A program made the translations under genes and the position numbers. A stretch of 64,000 bases of DNA from Corynebacterium falsenii (lineage in GTDB: Bacteria; Actinomycetota; Actinomycetes; Mycobacteriales; Mycobacteriaceae), in NCBI RefSeq assembly GCF_020099275.1, contig NZ_CP083646.1, forward strand, positions 1,178,001-1,242,000, given 5' to 3'. Position 1 is the first letter of the stretch. Every line of letters begins with the position of its first letter. Of this stretch, positions 44,582-54,630 are shown in pieces. The notes below the pieces were generated by a model. The model made no database searches. It saw only the letters and a program-made list of their open reading frames with translations, and was not told where the DNA came from.

Positions 44582-45469
44582 GTGCACAACGATGCCACCC
44601 TTCGTGTTCGCGAGCTCACCCAAAACATCTACGACATCGGCGACGAGATCGCCGAATACATCGACCACATCTGCCAGTCCATGCGCGATTGGGACAGGGA
44701 GCTCGTCGCCGACTGCCTTGAGGAACTCCACGACATCGTCGCCGAGGGTCGTGCCGAGGTGCGCCCCGACCTCTCCGAGCTCAATGGTCTGCGCCAAGCG
44801 TTCGTCTCTGGCGTGCGCGCCGGCAGCATGAGCAACGAGTGGGGTGGGGGATCCTGGCGGGATATGGACCACCCCGGGCGCACTTTGAGCTTCATTGCCA
44901 AGCCTGCGGGCCGCGCTGCCCATCGCGGAGACGCTAGCGCCACCCACTCGCCCCAACTGCGCGGGGTGCGGGGCCTGGCTTATGGCGACACCGATTCGGC
45001 CGAGGGTGCGGGGGCCACTGAGATGGGCACTGGTCTGAACATTGGTCTGAGCACTGGGTCGATCACTGGGTCGATCACTGCGCAGGCAACTGGGCCCACA
45101 GATCACCAGGCCCCAGCGGATGGCCCGGACAGCGGCGCTTTCGCCGTCGCCTCCACCGCATCGTGGCGGCTGTGGCTGCGCGAGAAATCAGATGAGCTCA
45201 TCGGCGAGCTCGAGCAGCTGCAGACGTGGGTGGTGCAGCAGACCCAGCTCGCGCTGGAATCCCAATCCGTGCTGCTTCCGCAGTGCTACATGCGCGCCGA
45301 ACAGCACTGCATCGAGCTGCACCAGCGCTGGATCGCCGTGGTGGATCGTCAGCCCGCTCTGGCCACGTCGATGCGCGGCGAGAACCCTCCGGCGTTCCTC
45401 AGCGAGCGCGCCCGCGTGGATTCGGTGGTGGCCCGCATCCAGCGCCGCCGCCGCGGCGCGGCTGTGTAG
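44582..45469 (+). CDS. Conserved hypothetical protein between fadD and hemW
   Basis: A 295-residue soluble protein, not recognised. The first 100 residues look helical and charged (LTQNIYDIGDEIAEYIDHICQS). A Gly/Ser/Thr-rich middle includes GLSTGSITGSITAQ, encoded by 12-base repeats. The last 100 residues are again helical (LWLREKSDELIGELEQLQ). No membrane segment. GTG 44582 is chosen because AGAGGAG lies about eight bases upstream; the frame continues upstream to 44483. It shows no catalytic motif that I can name. Confidence 0.72.
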   Translation: MHNDATLRVRELTQNIYDIGDEIAEYIDHICQSMRDWDRELVADCLEELHDIVAEGRAEVRPDLSELNGLRQAFVSGVRAGSMSNEWGGGSWRDMDHPGRTLSFIAKPAGRAAHRGDASATHSPQLRGVRGLAYGDTDSAEGAGATEMGTGLNIGLSTGSITGSITAQATGPTDHQAPADGPDSGAFAVASTASWRLWLREKSDELIGELEQLQTWVVQQTQLALESQSVLLPQCYMRAEQHCIELHQRWIAVVDRQPALATSMRGENPPAFLSERARVDSVVARIQRRRRGAAV

Positions 45470-45496
45470 CCGCGTAGCCGTGTGATCCCAGCACGC

Positions 45497-45502
45497 TAGA
45501 GT
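45497..45502 (+). promoter_or_regulatory. -10 hexamer of hemW
   Basis: TAGAGT ends seven bases before the hemW ATG at 45510, predicting a leaderless transcript. No -35 hexamer of note is present. Confidence 0.5.
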
Positions 45503-45509
45503 GTGCGGT

Positions 45510-46862
45510 ATGCCCTACGGCCTTTACATCCACGTTCCCTTCTGTAGCTCGCGCTGCGGTTACTGCGATTTCAACACGTACACGCCCCAGGAACTCGCCG
45601 CTGGATCGGCTGAATCGGCCGGGGCCGCCCAGGGCAACACGATTTCTGGGTATCTCGACGCCCTCGAGCGCGAAATCGACTATGCCGCTGAGGTGTGGGA
45701 CCGCGAAGGCGCAGGTGCCGGGGAAAACACGCGCGGAGTGGACACCGTTTTCTTCGGCGGCGGCACCCCCTCGATGCTCGGGCACGAGGGGCTGAACCGA
45801 GCGCTCAACGCGGTCAAGCGCACCGTGGGCCTGAGCCCCGACGCAGAGGTCACCACCGAATCCAATCCAGAATCCACCAGCCCCGAGTTCTTTGAGAACC
45901 TGCGCGCCGGCGGTTTTACTCGCGTTTCCCTGGGCATGCAGTCCGCAGCCGGGCATGTGCTGAAGGTCTTGGAGCGCCAGCACACGCCGGGCCGCCCCGT
46001 CGCTGCGGTACGCGAGGCGCGCGCGGCCGGGTTCGAGCACGTCAACCTTGATCTCATCTATGGCACACCGACCGAGACCGACGTCGATGTGCAGCGTTCC
46101 CTCGACGCGGTGATGGAGGCCGGCGTGGACCACGTGTCCGCGTACTCGCTCATTGTCGAAGATGGCACGGCGATGGCCCGCAAGGTCCGCCGCGGCCAGC
46201 TCCCCGCTCCCGATGAGGACGTGTTGGCTGATCGGTATTCGATGATCGACGCCTACCTCCGCGAGCGCGGCTACCAGTGGTATGAGGTATCCAACTGGGC
46301 ACTGCCCGGTGGGGAATGCAAGCACAACCTCATCTATTGGCACTCTGGGCAGTGGTGGGGTGCTGGACCCGGGGCGCACGGGTGTGTGCGCTTGCGCAAT
46401 GATGTTCCGGGCGTGCCTGCAGCGGAGGACCCGGATGGATTCTCGGGGCTGACACGCCTGGTCAACGCGAAGCGCCCGGCGACGTACTGGGAAGGGCTGC
46501 TGGGGCAGGGTAGTGCCTCGAAGCCGATTACTGGGTCGGAGGCGCGGGTGCCTGGGTCTGTCGTCACCGTGGAACGGTTGACGAATGAGGATGTGCGCAC
46601 TGAACGCATCATGCTGGGCTTGCGGCTGGCGGAGGGGCTGGACCTCTCGGCGCTTGTCAGTGGTGGTTCGGATGCGGGGGCGGCGGATGACGAGTCGGCG
46701 GATGCTGTGCGGCGGAGGCTGGCCGAGGTGGTCGATAAGTACGAGCGGCTAAACTTGGTGAAGCAGAGTGGCTCCGCGGACGCGTGGCGGGTGGTGCTGA
46801 CCGACGAGGGGCGCTATCTCGCGGACGGGATCGTGACCGACTTGGTGCTGGCGCTGGATTAG
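45510..46862 (+). CDS. hemW: Radical SAM heme chaperone HemW
   Basis: A 450-residue radical SAM protein, HemN-like but lacking true coproporphyrinogen oxidase activity in characterised relatives; it inserts heme. The cluster motif is [18 protein letters not shown] (CxxxCxxC) at residues about 8-16. [14 protein letters not shown] and the HemN C-terminal domain follow. ATG 45510 is preferred over GTG 45501, since TAGAGT ends seven bases before it. The heat-shock genes hrcA and dnaJ follow, the common actinobacterial order. Confidence 0.95.
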   Translation: MPYGLYIHVPFCSSRCGYCDFNTYTPQELAAGSAESAGAAQGNTISGYLDALEREIDYAAEVWDREGAGAGENTRGVDTVFFGGGTPSMLGHEGLNRALNAVKRTVGLSPDAEVTTESNPESTSPEFFENLRAGGFTRVSLGMQSAAGHVLKVLERQHTPGRPVAAVREARAAGFEHVNLDLIYGTPTETDVDVQRSLDAVMEAGVDHVSAYSLIVEDGTAMARKVRRGQLPAPDEDVLADRYSMIDAYLRERGYQWYEVSNWALPGGECKHNLIYWHSGQWWGAGPGAHGCVRLRNDVPGVPAAEDPDGFSGLTRLVNAKRPATYWEGLLGQGSASKPITGSEARVPGSVVTVERLTNEDVRTERIMLGLRLAEGLDLSALVSGGSDAGAADDESADAVRRRLAEVVDKYERLNLVKQSGSADAWRVVLTDEGRYLADGIVTDLVLALD

Positions 46863-46910
46863 CCGGCGCGCTCAACGCAGCACGGCCACGGAGGTTCGCG
46901 AACGGCAGGC

Positions 46911-46930
46911 GAATGCTGGCGAATGCTGGC
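46911..46930. repeat. 10-base tandem pair before hrcA
   Basis: GAATGCTGGC occurs twice head to tail, then GAAAAC. It lies in the hemW-hrcA gap, 70 bases before the hrcA start. Confidence 0.65.
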
Positions 46931-47001
46931 GAAAACTTAAGAACGCCACCCCGCAGCATGCGAGGAAGAAAAAGAAGCGAAGAAGGAAGGAGACAGCAAC
47001 A

Positions 47002-48027
47002 GTGTCATCAGGGACCGACAGCAGGAGGAACGACGTCCTCCGCGCGATTGTCTCCGACTTCATCGCCCTCCACGAACCGGTGGGCTCGAAGATGCTGGTC
47101 GACCGGCACAACCTGGGAGTGTCCTCGGCCACTATTCGCAACGACATGGCCGCCCTCGAGGCTGAAGGCTACATCACGCAGCAGCACGCCTCCTCCGGCC
47201 GCATCCCCACGGCCAAGGGCTACCGCCGCTTCGTCGATGGCATTGAGCAGGTCAAGCCCCTCAGCGCTCCCGAGCGCCGAGCAATCCTGGAGTTCCTCGA
47301 GCACGGCGTGGATCTCGAGGACGTGCTGCGCCGTAGCGTCCAGCTGCTGGCGCAGCTCACGCACCAGGTTGCCATCGTACAGATGCCGGATCTGCGGCGC
47401 GGCCGAGTGAAGCACTGCGAGGTCGTCAAGCTCACCCCACACCGGGTACTGCTCGTGCTCATCACGGACACTGGTCGGGTGGAGCAGCGCAACGTCGACC
47501 TCAAGGAAGCCCTGGCCGATGAGGATGTGATGCGCCTGCGCGACATCGTCAACGCCGCCATGGTGGGCCGCAACCTCGACGACGCCTGCGCTCGAATCGC
47601 CTCAGTGGCCCAGGACGCGCAATCGCGGCTGCTGCCGGAGGAGCTGCGCAACCCCACCGTGGCAATTTCCGCGGTGCTTATCGACACGCTGCTGGAACGG
47701 CCCAACGACCGCCTCCTGCTGGCCGGAACCCCCAACCTCGTGCGGGCCGGTGAGCTCACCCCGGTGCTGGAGGCCCTGGAGGAACAGGTGGTTGTGCTCA
47801 AGCTCCTGTCGAGTGTCCGCAACCCGGATGTGCAGGTGAGCATCGGCGAGGAGAACGAGGACGAGGAGCTCCGCAAGGCCTCGGTGGTGTCCGCCGGCTA
47901 CGGCAACAGCCACGCCATGCTGGGAGGCCTGGGCGTGGTGGGCCCCACCCACTTGGACTATCCCGGGACTATTTCCAGCGTGACTGCTGTTGCTTATTAC
48001 ATCTCCAAGATTCTCTCTGGCGAATAA
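47002..48027 (+). CDS. hrcA: Heat-inducible transcription repressor HrcA
   Basis: Represses class I heat-shock genes by binding CIRCE. The 341 residues start with the winged-helix part ([58 protein letters not shown]) and continue into the GAF-like regulatory domain. GTG start with GAAGGAAGGAG upstream. No CIRCE element (TTAGCACTC-N9-GAGTGCTAA) is seen before hrcA or dnaJ, so its targets, probably groESL and groEL2, lie elsewhere. Confidence 0.96.
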   Translation: MSSGTDSRRNDVLRAIVSDFIALHEPVGSKMLVDRHNLGVSSATIRNDMAALEAEGYITQQHASSGRIPTAKGYRRFVDGIEQVKPLSAPERRAILEFLEHGVDLEDVLRRSVQLLAQLTHQVAIVQMPDLRRGRVKHCEVVKLTPHRVLLVLITDTGRVEQRNVDLKEALADEDVMRLRDIVNAAMVGRNLDDACARIASVAQDAQSRLLPEELRNPTVAISAVLIDTLLERPNDRLLLAGTPNLVRAGELTPVLEALEEQVVVLKLLSSVRNPDVQVSIGEENEDEELRKASVVSAGYGNSHAMLGGLGVVGPTHLDYPGTISSVTAVAYYISKILSGE

Positions 48028-48110
48028 GTCGGAGTAGGATGGGGCAGTTGTCTAACACGCCTGGCTTGCGCCGGGTGTAGAGCACGTACCAGATCAACCC
48101 AGATCAACGG

Positions 48111-48182
48111 CGACAAAAACGACATAAGCGACATAAACGACGCAAACGACAATACCGACAAAAACGACAAAGACGACCACAT
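48111..48182. repeat. 9-base CGACNNNNN array before dnaJ
   Basis: Eight consecutive 9-base units, each beginning with CGAC: CGACAAAAA, CGACATAAG, CGACATAAA, CGACGCAAA, CGACAATAC, CGACAAAAA, CGACAAAGA and CGACCACAT. The phase is exact over 72 bases. The array occupies most of the 188-base hrcA-dnaJ gap and is noncoding. Units are A-rich after CGAC, unlike the GC-rich genes around. Confidence 0.9.
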
Positions 48183-48215
48183 AGGCGACCAACGTAGAAG
48201 AGGTTATTTCGGATC

Positions 48216-49361
48216 GTGGCTAGGGATTACTACGGCATCTTGGGCGTGGACCGTGACGCAACGGACGCCGAGATCAAGAAGGCATATCGCAAGCTCGCTC
48301 GAAAGTATCACCCGGATGTCAACCCATCCGAGGAGGCCGCGGAGAAGTTCCGCGAGGCGTCGCTGGCTCAAGAAGTGCTCACCGATCCGCAGAAGCGGCA
48401 GATCGTCGATGCTGGCGGCGACCCCGAAGAACAGGGCTTCGGCCAGGGAGGCGCTGGCGGCTTCGGCTTCAGCGGCTCCGGTTTGGGCGATATTTTCGAC
48501 GCCTTCTTCGGCGGTGGCGGAGGCGGCCAGCGGGGACCACGGGTATCCCGCGTTCGCCGCGGCAACGATGCCCTCGTTCGCCTGAAGACCACGCTGGAAG
48601 AGATCTACACCGGCGTGGAACGCGAGGTCACCGTAGACACTGCCGTGCTGTGCGATGTGTGCGACGGCACCGGCTCGCAGTCCAAGGCCGCCCCGCAAAC
48701 CTGCCCGACCTGCCAGGGCCACGGCGAAGTGATGGAGGTACAGAACTCCATCCTCGGCCGCGTCCAGGTGGCCCGCCCCTGTGGTCGCTGCGGAGGCACC
48801 GGCGAGATTATTGCGGATCCCTGCGAGAACTGCGCGGGCGATGGCCGTGTGCGCTCTGTCCGCGACCTCAAGGTCAACATTCCTGCCGGCATCGCCGATG
48901 GCATGCGCATCCGAATGACCGGTGAGGGCGAGGTCGGCCCAGGCGGTGGCCCTTCCGGCGACCTCTATATCGAAATCTCCACCGAGGATCACCCCTACTT
49001 CATCCGCGAGGGCGACGACCTGCACGTTAACGTGAAGGTTCCCGCCGTCGAGGCGATGCTCGGTGCGCAGGTGGAGGTCGCCTTGCTGGACGACAGCGTG
49101 GCCACCATCGACATCGAGCCCGGAACGCAACCGGATTCCGTGATCCGCCTGCGGGATAAGGGCATTCCGCACATGCGTCGCGACGGTAAGGGCTCCCTGG
49201 TCGCCCACGTGGACGTCACCATCCCGAAGGACCTGTCTCGAGCAGAGCGGGAGGCCGCGGAGAAGCTGCGCGAGCACTCCAAGGAGCATGCCGAGGTCAC
49301 CACGAAGCAGGATTCCACCGGGGGACTGTTCTCCCGCCTGCGTTCGAAGTTCAGTCGCTAA
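48216..49361 (+). CDS. dnaJ: Chaperone DnaJ (DnaJ2 type)
   Basis: Co-chaperone that stimulates DnaK. The J domain is at residues 1-65 with the HPD motif (KYHPDVN). A Gly/Phe-rich linker follows, then four zinc-binding CxxCxGxG-type repeats, [24 protein letters not shown] and CENCAGDG, and the C-terminal substrate domains. The 381 residues fit DnaJ2, which in actinobacteria follows hrcA. GTG start; AGAGG lies about 13 bases upstream. Confidence 0.96.
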   Translation: MARDYYGILGVDRDATDAEIKKAYRKLARKYHPDVNPSEEAAEKFREASLAQEVLTDPQKRQIVDAGGDPEEQGFGQGGAGGFGFSGSGLGDIFDAFFGGGGGGQRGPRVSRVRRGNDALVRLKTTLEEIYTGVEREVTVDTAVLCDVCDGTGSQSKAAPQTCPTCQGHGEVMEVQNSILGRVQVARPCGRCGGTGEIIADPCENCAGDGRVRSVRDLKVNIPAGIADGMRIRMTGEGEVGPGGGPSGDLYIEISTEDHPYFIREGDDLHVNVKVPAVEAMLGAQVEVALLDDSVATIDIEPGTQPDSVIRLRDKGIPHMRRDGKGSLVAHVDVTIPKDLSRAEREAAEKLREHSKEHAEVTTKQDSTGGLFSRLRSKFSR

Positions 49362-49393
49362 GCAGCAGTCGCCGACGAGGAACACCCATCACC

Positions 49394-50152
49394 GTGACCG
49401 ATCCCGTTTTCATTCACCCAATTCCAGACCCCACCCCTGCAGCCGGTGAGTGCTTTTCCCTCACCGGGGCAGAGGCCAAGCACGCAGAGGTCAAGAGGCT
49501 GGAGGAGGGGGAACGTGTCGTCGTCACCGATGGAACATCCTATGCGGTGCGCGGCCGGTGGCGCGCCGGAGGGCTCGTGGAGGTTGCGGAAACCTTGACG
49601 ATGCCAGAGCCGCGCCCCCGGGTCACGGTGGTGCAGGCGATCCCGAAATCGGATCGGGCGGAATTGGCCGTCGATCTGGCGGTTCAGGCTGGGGCGGACC
49701 GCATCGTCCCGTGGGCGGCGGCGCGGTGCATCGCAAAGTGGGGTGCTAAAGAGGACAAGGCCCGGGCGAAGTGGGGCAACGCCGCGCGATCGGCGGCGAA
49801 GCAATCGCGCAGGCTCGTGGTTCCGGAGGTCACCGAGTTGCTCAAGAAGCCGAAGGCCCTCGATCGTCTGGTGCCGGGGGAGTCGCGGACGGTGCTGCTG
49901 CTGCACGAGGAGGCGAGCATTCCGCTGGCGAAGGCGGATCTGGACGTGGACGATGTCGTGCTCGTCGTGGGGCCGGAGGGTGGCATCGCCCCGGAGGAGC
50001 TGGAGGCCTTCCGCGAACTCGGTGGGCAGCCGGTGGTGCTCGGGCCGGAGGTGCTGCGCACGGCCACGGCTGCGGCGGTGGCACTCGGGGCGCTGGGTGT
50101 GCTCACGGCGCGCTGGGACGGGACTCAGAACACGACGTACAAGAAACGATAG
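49394..50152 (+). CDS. rsmE: 16S rRNA (uracil1498-N3)-methyltransferase
   Basis: SPOUT-class methyltransferase of 252 residues acting on helix 44 of 16S rRNA. HPIPDPTPAAGE is the N-terminal PUA-like part. The knot region has VLVVGPEGGIAPEELEAF and LGPEVLRTATAAAVALG, which bind S-adenosylmethionine. GTG start 32 bases after dnaJ, with GAGGAA upstream, so probably one operon. Confidence 0.95.
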   Translation: MTDPVFIHPIPDPTPAAGECFSLTGAEAKHAEVKRLEEGERVVVTDGTSYAVRGRWRAGGLVEVAETLTMPEPRPRVTVVQAIPKSDRAELAVDLAVQAGADRIVPWAAARCIAKWGAKEDKARAKWGNAARSAAKQSRRLVVPEVTELLKKPKALDRLVPGESRTVLLLHEEASIPLAKADLDVDDVVLVVGPEGGIAPEELEAFRELGGQPVVLGPEVLRTATAAAVALGALGVLTARWDGTQNTTYKKR

Positions 50153-50158
50153 AAACGA

Positions 50159-50164
50159 TAGAAT
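50159..50164 (+). promoter_or_regulatory. -10 hexamer of phoH
   Basis: TAGAAT ends eight bases before the phoH ATG at 50173, predicting a leaderless transcript. The hexamer sits at the end of a 9-base tandem pair (GAAACGATA twice, 50143-50160). Confidence 0.55.
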
Positions 50165-50172
50165 CGGGCATT

Positions 50173-51333
50173 ATGTCATCACCGTTTACAGGGGGTTCGG
50201 CGCGTAACTCTGCCCGTCCCCGCATTGCCAGCACCACGGTCGAGCTGCCGCCAGATGCAGTGTTGGCCGTCGCAGGCCCAGCCGACGAGAACCTCCGGGT
50301 TGTGGAGGATTCCATCGACGTCGACATTCTCACCCGTGGCAACCACATTGTCATGCGCGGCGAGGCTGCGCTGGTGTCTCAGGCCCGGCGAGTTCTTCAG
50401 GAACTCATCAGCATGGTCGACCGCGGCCACACCGTGGATCCGGATACGACTCGACGCATCATCGCGATGGTCGAGCAGGCCGCCGTGCCGGTATCGGTGG
50501 GCTCGGCATCCGAACCGATCGTGTCCTACCGCGGCAAAGCAGTGCGTCCCAAGACTCCGGGGCAAAAAGAGTACGTAGAAGCCATCGACGATAATTCCGT
50601 GGTCTTCGGCGTGGGACCCGCCGGTACGGGCAAGACGTACCTGGCGATGGCCAAGGCGGTGCAGGCGCTGCAGTCCAAGCAGGTCAGCCGCATCATCCTT
50701 ACTCGCCCCGCCGTGGAGGCAGGCGAGAAGCTGGGCTTTTTGCCGGGCACGTTGGGCGACAAGATTGACCCGTTCCTGCGCCCCCTGCACGATGCGCTGC
50801 GCGAGATGGTGGATCCGGAGACCATTCCGCGCCTCATGGAGACCGGCGTGGTTGAGGTTGCCCCGCTGGCGTACATGCGTGGCCGGACGCTCAACGATTC
50901 CTTCGTGATCCTCGATGAGGCCCAGAACACCACCCCGGCGCAGATGAAGATGTTCCTCACCCGCTTGGGCTTCGGCTCGAAGATGGTGGTTACGGGTGAT
51001 ATGTCCCAGGTGGATCTGCCGCACAAGCAGGAATCTGGGCTCAAGGTGGCCACGATGATTCTCAATGATGTGCCGGGGGTGTTTGTCTCCCAGTTCGATT
51101 CGGAGGACGTGGTGCGCCACCGGCTTGTCAGCCGCATAGTGGATGCGTACGACGCCTTCGAGGCGGAGGAACAGCTCAAGGCAGACGATCGGGCGGAGAA
51201 GAAGGCGGAGCAGCGGACAGAGAAGAGGACAGAGAATTTTCGCCCGCAACAGCACACTCGACACGATCCCCAACAGAGCCCTCACAAGAGCCCTCACAAG
51301 AGCCCACAACACAGAGAAGGATACAGCTGGTGA
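50173..51333 (+). CDS. phoH: PhoH family ATPase (YbeZ-like)
   Basis: A 386-residue protein. An N-terminal RNA-binding-like part precedes a P-loop domain with [25 protein letters not shown] and [12 protein letters not shown]. The family couples to YbeY in RNA processing, and the ybeY gene overlaps here. The C-terminal tail is charged and ends in [12 protein letters not shown] from 12-base repeats. ATG 50173 is chosen over upstream codons inside rsmE because TAGAAT precedes it at leaderless distance. Confidence 0.95.
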   Translation: MSSPFTGGSARNSARPRIASTTVELPPDAVLAVAGPADENLRVVEDSIDVDILTRGNHIVMRGEAALVSQARRVLQELISMVDRGHTVDPDTTRRIIAMVEQAAVPVSVGSASEPIVSYRGKAVRPKTPGQKEYVEAIDDNSVVFGVGPAGTGKTYLAMAKAVQALQSKQVSRIILTRPAVEAGEKLGFLPGTLGDKIDPFLRPLHDALREMVDPETIPRLMETGVVEVAPLAYMRGRTLNDSFVILDEAQNTTPAQMKMFLTRLGFGSKMVVTGDMSQVDLPHKQESGLKVATMILNDVPGVFVSQFDSEDVVRHRLVSRIVDAYDAFEAEEQLKADDRAEKKAEQRTEKRTENFRPQQHTRHDPQQSPHKSPHKSPQHREGYSW

Positions 51334-51956
51334 GCATCGAAGTCTTCAACGAGTCCGGACACGGCGAGATTAATGAGGAGGAACTCATTGACGTCGCCCG
51401 CTACGCCCTGTGGACCCTCGATGTGCACCCCTCCGCGGAGCTGTCCATCCACATCGTGGACGAGGAAACCATCGCCGATCTCCACGAACGCTGGCTGGAT
51501 CTCCCCGGCCCCACGGACGTGATGAGTTTTCCCATGGACGAACTCACCCCGGGCTGGGGCCGCAAGGACGGTCCGCCGGTCTCCCCAGCCACGCTCGGGG
51601 ACATTATGCTGTGCCCCGATTTCGCTCAGGGCCAGGCGGATCGCGCCGGGCACTCTCTTGCGCACGAGCTTGATCTGCTTACCGTCCACGGGGTGCTGCA
51701 CCTGCTGGGCTTCGACCACGTGACCCCGGAGGAAGAGCAGCGCATGTTCGCGCTGCAGAATGAGATCCTGGCCAATTGGTACGACTCGCAGGCCGAGCGT
51801 GGAGTGTCCTTCGCCCCCAAGCCCACGGGCGCGGCGGCGTTTCCTTCCGCCGCGGATCGCGATGACTCGGGTGTGCCGGGGCAGCCCGCCGCCCACCGAG
51901 CTGACAACCCGGACACCCCGGACCACCCGGATACCCCCAATGAGGAGACCCGCTAA
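51330..51956 (+). CDS. ybeY: Endoribonuclease YbeY
   Basis: Single-strand-specific RNase for rRNA maturation. The zinc motif [11 protein letters not shown] is present, as is [11 protein letters not shown]. The domain ends near residue 155 and is followed by a disordered tail with [12 protein letters not shown], encoded by 9-base tandem units at 51903-51938. GTG 51330 overlaps the phoH stop (GTGA), so translation is coupled. Confidence 0.95.
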   Translation: MSIEVFNESGHGEINEEELIDVARYALWTLDVHPSAELSIHIVDEETIADLHERWLDLPGPTDVMSFPMDELTPGWGRKDGPPVSPATLGDIMLCPDFAQGQADRAGHSLAHELDLLTVHGVLHLLGFDHVTPEEEQRMFALQNEILANWYDSQAERGVSFAPKPTGAAAFPSAADRDDSGVPGQPAAHRADNPDTPDHPDTPNEETR

Positions 51957-51961
51957 GCGAT

Positions 51962-53398
51962 ATGGTTGGTCAATTCGATTCCATGTCCGTGGTGGGCATC
52001 ATCATCGCGGTTGCCGCGCTGCTGCTTGGCGGCGTGCTCTCCCTCGTGGAAACCGCGGTGTCGTTCATTTCTCCTGCCCGGGTGGAAAACCTCGTCAAGG
52101 AGGATCGCCCCGGCGCCCCACGTTTGCTCAAGGTCGTCAACGGGCGCGCCCAGCACATCAACCTGTTGGTGCTGCTCCGCACGATCTGCGAGGTGACCGG
52201 TGCGGTGCTTGCCGCCGCGGTTTTCATTGACATCCTCGGCGCCACCTCGTGGGCCTACGTGGCCGCGATCATCGTGGTCACCCTGTTTACCTTCCTCGTG
52301 GTCGGGGTGCTCTCGCGCACGCTCGGTCGGCAGAATCCGTACTCGATTTCGTTGGCTTCGGCGCCGATCCTCCTCGGCGTCACCCGCCTGTTGGGCCCGA
52401 TCGCGAGCCTGCTGGTCTCCGCCGGCAACGTCATCACCCCGGGCCGTGGGTTCCGCGAGGGCCCGTTCGCCACGGAAATCGAGCTGCGGGAGATGGTGGA
52501 CATCGCCTCGGAGCGCGGCATCGTGGAAAACGATGAGCGCCGCATGATCCAATCCGTGTTCGACCTCGCCTCCACCTCGGCTCGGTCTGTCATGGTTCCG
52601 CGCCCAGAGATGGTGTGGATCGAGGCGGACAAGACGGCCGCCCAGGCCACCAGTCTGTGCGTCCGCTCTGGTCACTCGCGCCTGCCGGTCATCGGCGAAG
52701 ACGTCGACGACATCGTGGGCGTGGTCTACCTCAAGGACCTCGTCGCAAAGACCTATCACTCGGACGATGCTGCCCGTCGCGCCACCGTCCGCGACGTCAT
52801 GCGCGAGCCCGTCTTCATCCCAGACTCCAAGATCCTCGACGACCTTCTCGAGGACATGCAGCGCGACCAGGTGCACATCGCCCTGCTCATCGACGAGTAC
52901 GGTGCGGTCGCTGGGTTGATCTCCATCGAGGACATCCTCGAGGAGATCGTCGGCGAGATTGCCGACGAGTACGACGCCACCGAGATCGCCCCCATCGAGG
53001 ACCTCGGCGATGGCAGTTACCGCGTGGTCGCCCGCCTGTCCCTCGATGAGGTCGAGGAGCTCTTCGACGAGCTGCGCCGCGCCGAATCGGATTACCCCAG
53101 CGGCGTTCCGGATGTCGTGTTCTCCGAGGAGCAGCACGAGGAGGTCGACACGATCGCCGGCCTTGGCGCCTTCGAGCTCGGTCGTGTACCGCTGCCGGGC
53201 GCGGAGATCACCACGGCTGGCCTGCACATTCGCTATGAGGGTGGGCCGGATCGCCGTGGTCGCCAGAAGATTCGCTCGGCGGTGCTCCACCGTGTTTCTT
53301 CGTCCGACGCCGCTACGGACGATTCTGACTCCCAGCCCAACTCTGACGAGTCGCAGGAAGACAGACACAACCGGGGTGAGCGGCGGGGCGAAGATTAG
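51962..53398 (+). CDS. Hemolysin/CorC family membrane protein (DUF21-CBS-CorC)
   Basis: A 478-residue protein. An N-terminal DUF21 membrane domain has three or four helices. Two CBS domains ([33 protein letters not shown]) follow, then a CorC/HlyC domain ending in [19 protein letters not shown]. An acidic, Ser-rich tail closes the protein. Relatives affect magnesium or cobalt transport. The gene starts six bases after ybeY, between ybeY and era, as is usual. Confidence 0.92.
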   Translation: MVGQFDSMSVVGIIIAVAALLLGGVLSLVETAVSFISPARVENLVKEDRPGAPRLLKVVNGRAQHINLLVLLRTICEVTGAVLAAAVFIDILGATSWAYVAAIIVVTLFTFLVVGVLSRTLGRQNPYSISLASAPILLGVTRLLGPIASLLVSAGNVITPGRGFREGPFATEIELREMVDIASERGIVENDERRMIQSVFDLASTSARSVMVPRPEMVWIEADKTAAQATSLCVRSGHSRLPVIGEDVDDIVGVVYLKDLVAKTYHSDDAARRATVRDVMREPVFIPDSKILDDLLEDMQRDQVHIALLIDEYGAVAGLISIEDILEEIVGEIADEYDATEIAPIEDLGDGSYRVVARLSLDEVEELFDELRRAESDYPSGVPDVVFSEEQHEEVDTIAGLGAFELGRVPLPGAEITTAGLHIRYEGGPDRRGRQKIRSAVLHRVSSSDAATDDSDSQPNSDESQEDRHNRGERRGED

Positions 53399-53433
53399 CG
53401 CGAGCAGGCCAAATTAGGGAACAATGGTCGGTA

Positions 53434-54474
53434 ATGACTACCAAGGACAATTTGCCTGAGTTCCCCGAGTTGCACGGGCCGCCCGAGTTCCCCGAGTTCC
53501 CCGATGAATCGGACCTCATGGACGATTCAGCAGCTACAGCCGCTTCAGCAGCCGAGATCCCCGCCGAGTACCAGACCCCCGAAGGCTTCCGTTCCGGCTT
53601 CGTGAGCTTCGTGGGCCGCCCGAACACGGGCAAGTCCACCCTGACCAACGCGCTGGTGGGGCAGAAGATCGCCATCACCGCCGATCAGCCGGAAACCACC
53701 CGTCACCCGATCCGCGGCATCGTCAACCGCGACAATGCCCAGATCGTGCTCGTGGACACGCCCGGCCTGCACCGCCCGCGCACACTGCTGGGCGAGCGCC
53801 TCAATGAGGTGGTGAAGGAAACCTACGCCGACGTCGACCTCATCGCCGTGTGCATCCCAGCGGACGAGAAGATCGGCCCTGGCGACCGCTGGATCGTCGA
53901 GGCCGTTCGCTCGGTGGCACCGACAACGCCGCTTATCGGCGTCGTGACAAAGGTCGATAAAGTCAGCAAAGACCGGGTGGGGGAGCAGCTCCTGGAGCTG
54001 CACAACCTGCTGGACGGTGCCGATGTGGTGCCCATTTCGTCGACGGCGGGTATCCAGTTGGACGTGCTGTTGGATGTCATCACGACGCATCTGCCCGAGG
54101 GGCCGCGCTACTACCCGGAGGATCACGTCACGGACGAGGACCGCGACACGCGCATGGCCGAGCTGATCCGCGAGGCGGCGCTGGACGGGCTGCACGACGA
54201 ACTTCCGCACTCGGTGGCGGTGACCATCGACGAGGTGTTCCCCGACCCCGAGCGCGAGGGCGTGCTGCAGGTCCACGCGGTCATCTACGTGGAGCGCGAG
54301 GGGCAGAAGGCCATCCTGCGCGGCAAGGATGGGCGCAGGTTGTCGCGGACGGTGCATCGGGCGCGCAAGGAGATCATCGACCTTGTGGGGCAGAACGTCT
54401 ACCTTGATGTGCGCCTGAAGGTGGCGAAGAACTGGCAGTCGGACCCGAAGCAGCTGGGGCGAATGGGGTTCTAG
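53434..54474 (+). CDS. era: GTPase Era with repeat-bearing N-terminus
   Basis: Ribosome assembly GTPase of 346 residues. GRPNTGKSTLTNALVG, DTPGLHRPR and TKVDK are in the G domain, and a KH domain covers the C-terminus (HRARKEIIDLVGQNVYLDVRLKV). Before the domain lie about 45 extra acidic residues including EFPEL/EFPEF repeats, encoded by 9-base units at 53458-53502. AACAAT ends eight bases before the ATG, so it may be leaderless. Confidence 0.96.
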   Translation: MTTKDNLPEFPELHGPPEFPEFPDESDLMDDSAATAASAAEIPAEYQTPEGFRSGFVSFVGRPNTGKSTLTNALVGQKIAITADQPETTRHPIRGIVNRDNAQIVLVDTPGLHRPRTLLGERLNEVVKETYADVDLIAVCIPADEKIGPGDRWIVEAVRSVAPTTPLIGVVTKVDKVSKDRVGEQLLELHNLLDGADVVPISSTAGIQLDVLLDVITTHLPEGPRYYPEDHVTDEDRDTRMAELIREAALDGLHDELPHSVAVTIDEVFPDPEREGVLQVHAVIYVEREGQKAILRGKDGRRLSRTVHRARKEIIDLVGQNVYLDVRLKVAKNWQSDPKQLGRMGF

Positions 54475-54630
54475 GAGCAGTCGAGAGCGGGGGCGGGGCC
54501 GAAAATGCTGCTATGGCCTCCGCGCGGTCCGAGTGTTGGGTAGATTGTATTGGGTACATTGTTGGGCACAACAATGAGTGATCGCGGCCGACGTTCGGCG
54601 GTGAGCGGGCGCTTCCTTGAGCGCTCGGAA

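Noticed and set aside
46863..48215. CIRCE operator at hrcA or dnaJ
   Set aside because: No TTAGCACTC-N9-GAGTGCTAA inverted repeat was found in either gap.
49771..50172. N-terminal extension of PhoH inside rsmE
   Set aside because: The upstream frame overlaps rsmE out of phase and has low-complexity sequence; the leaderless ATG at 50173 gives the usual PhoH length.
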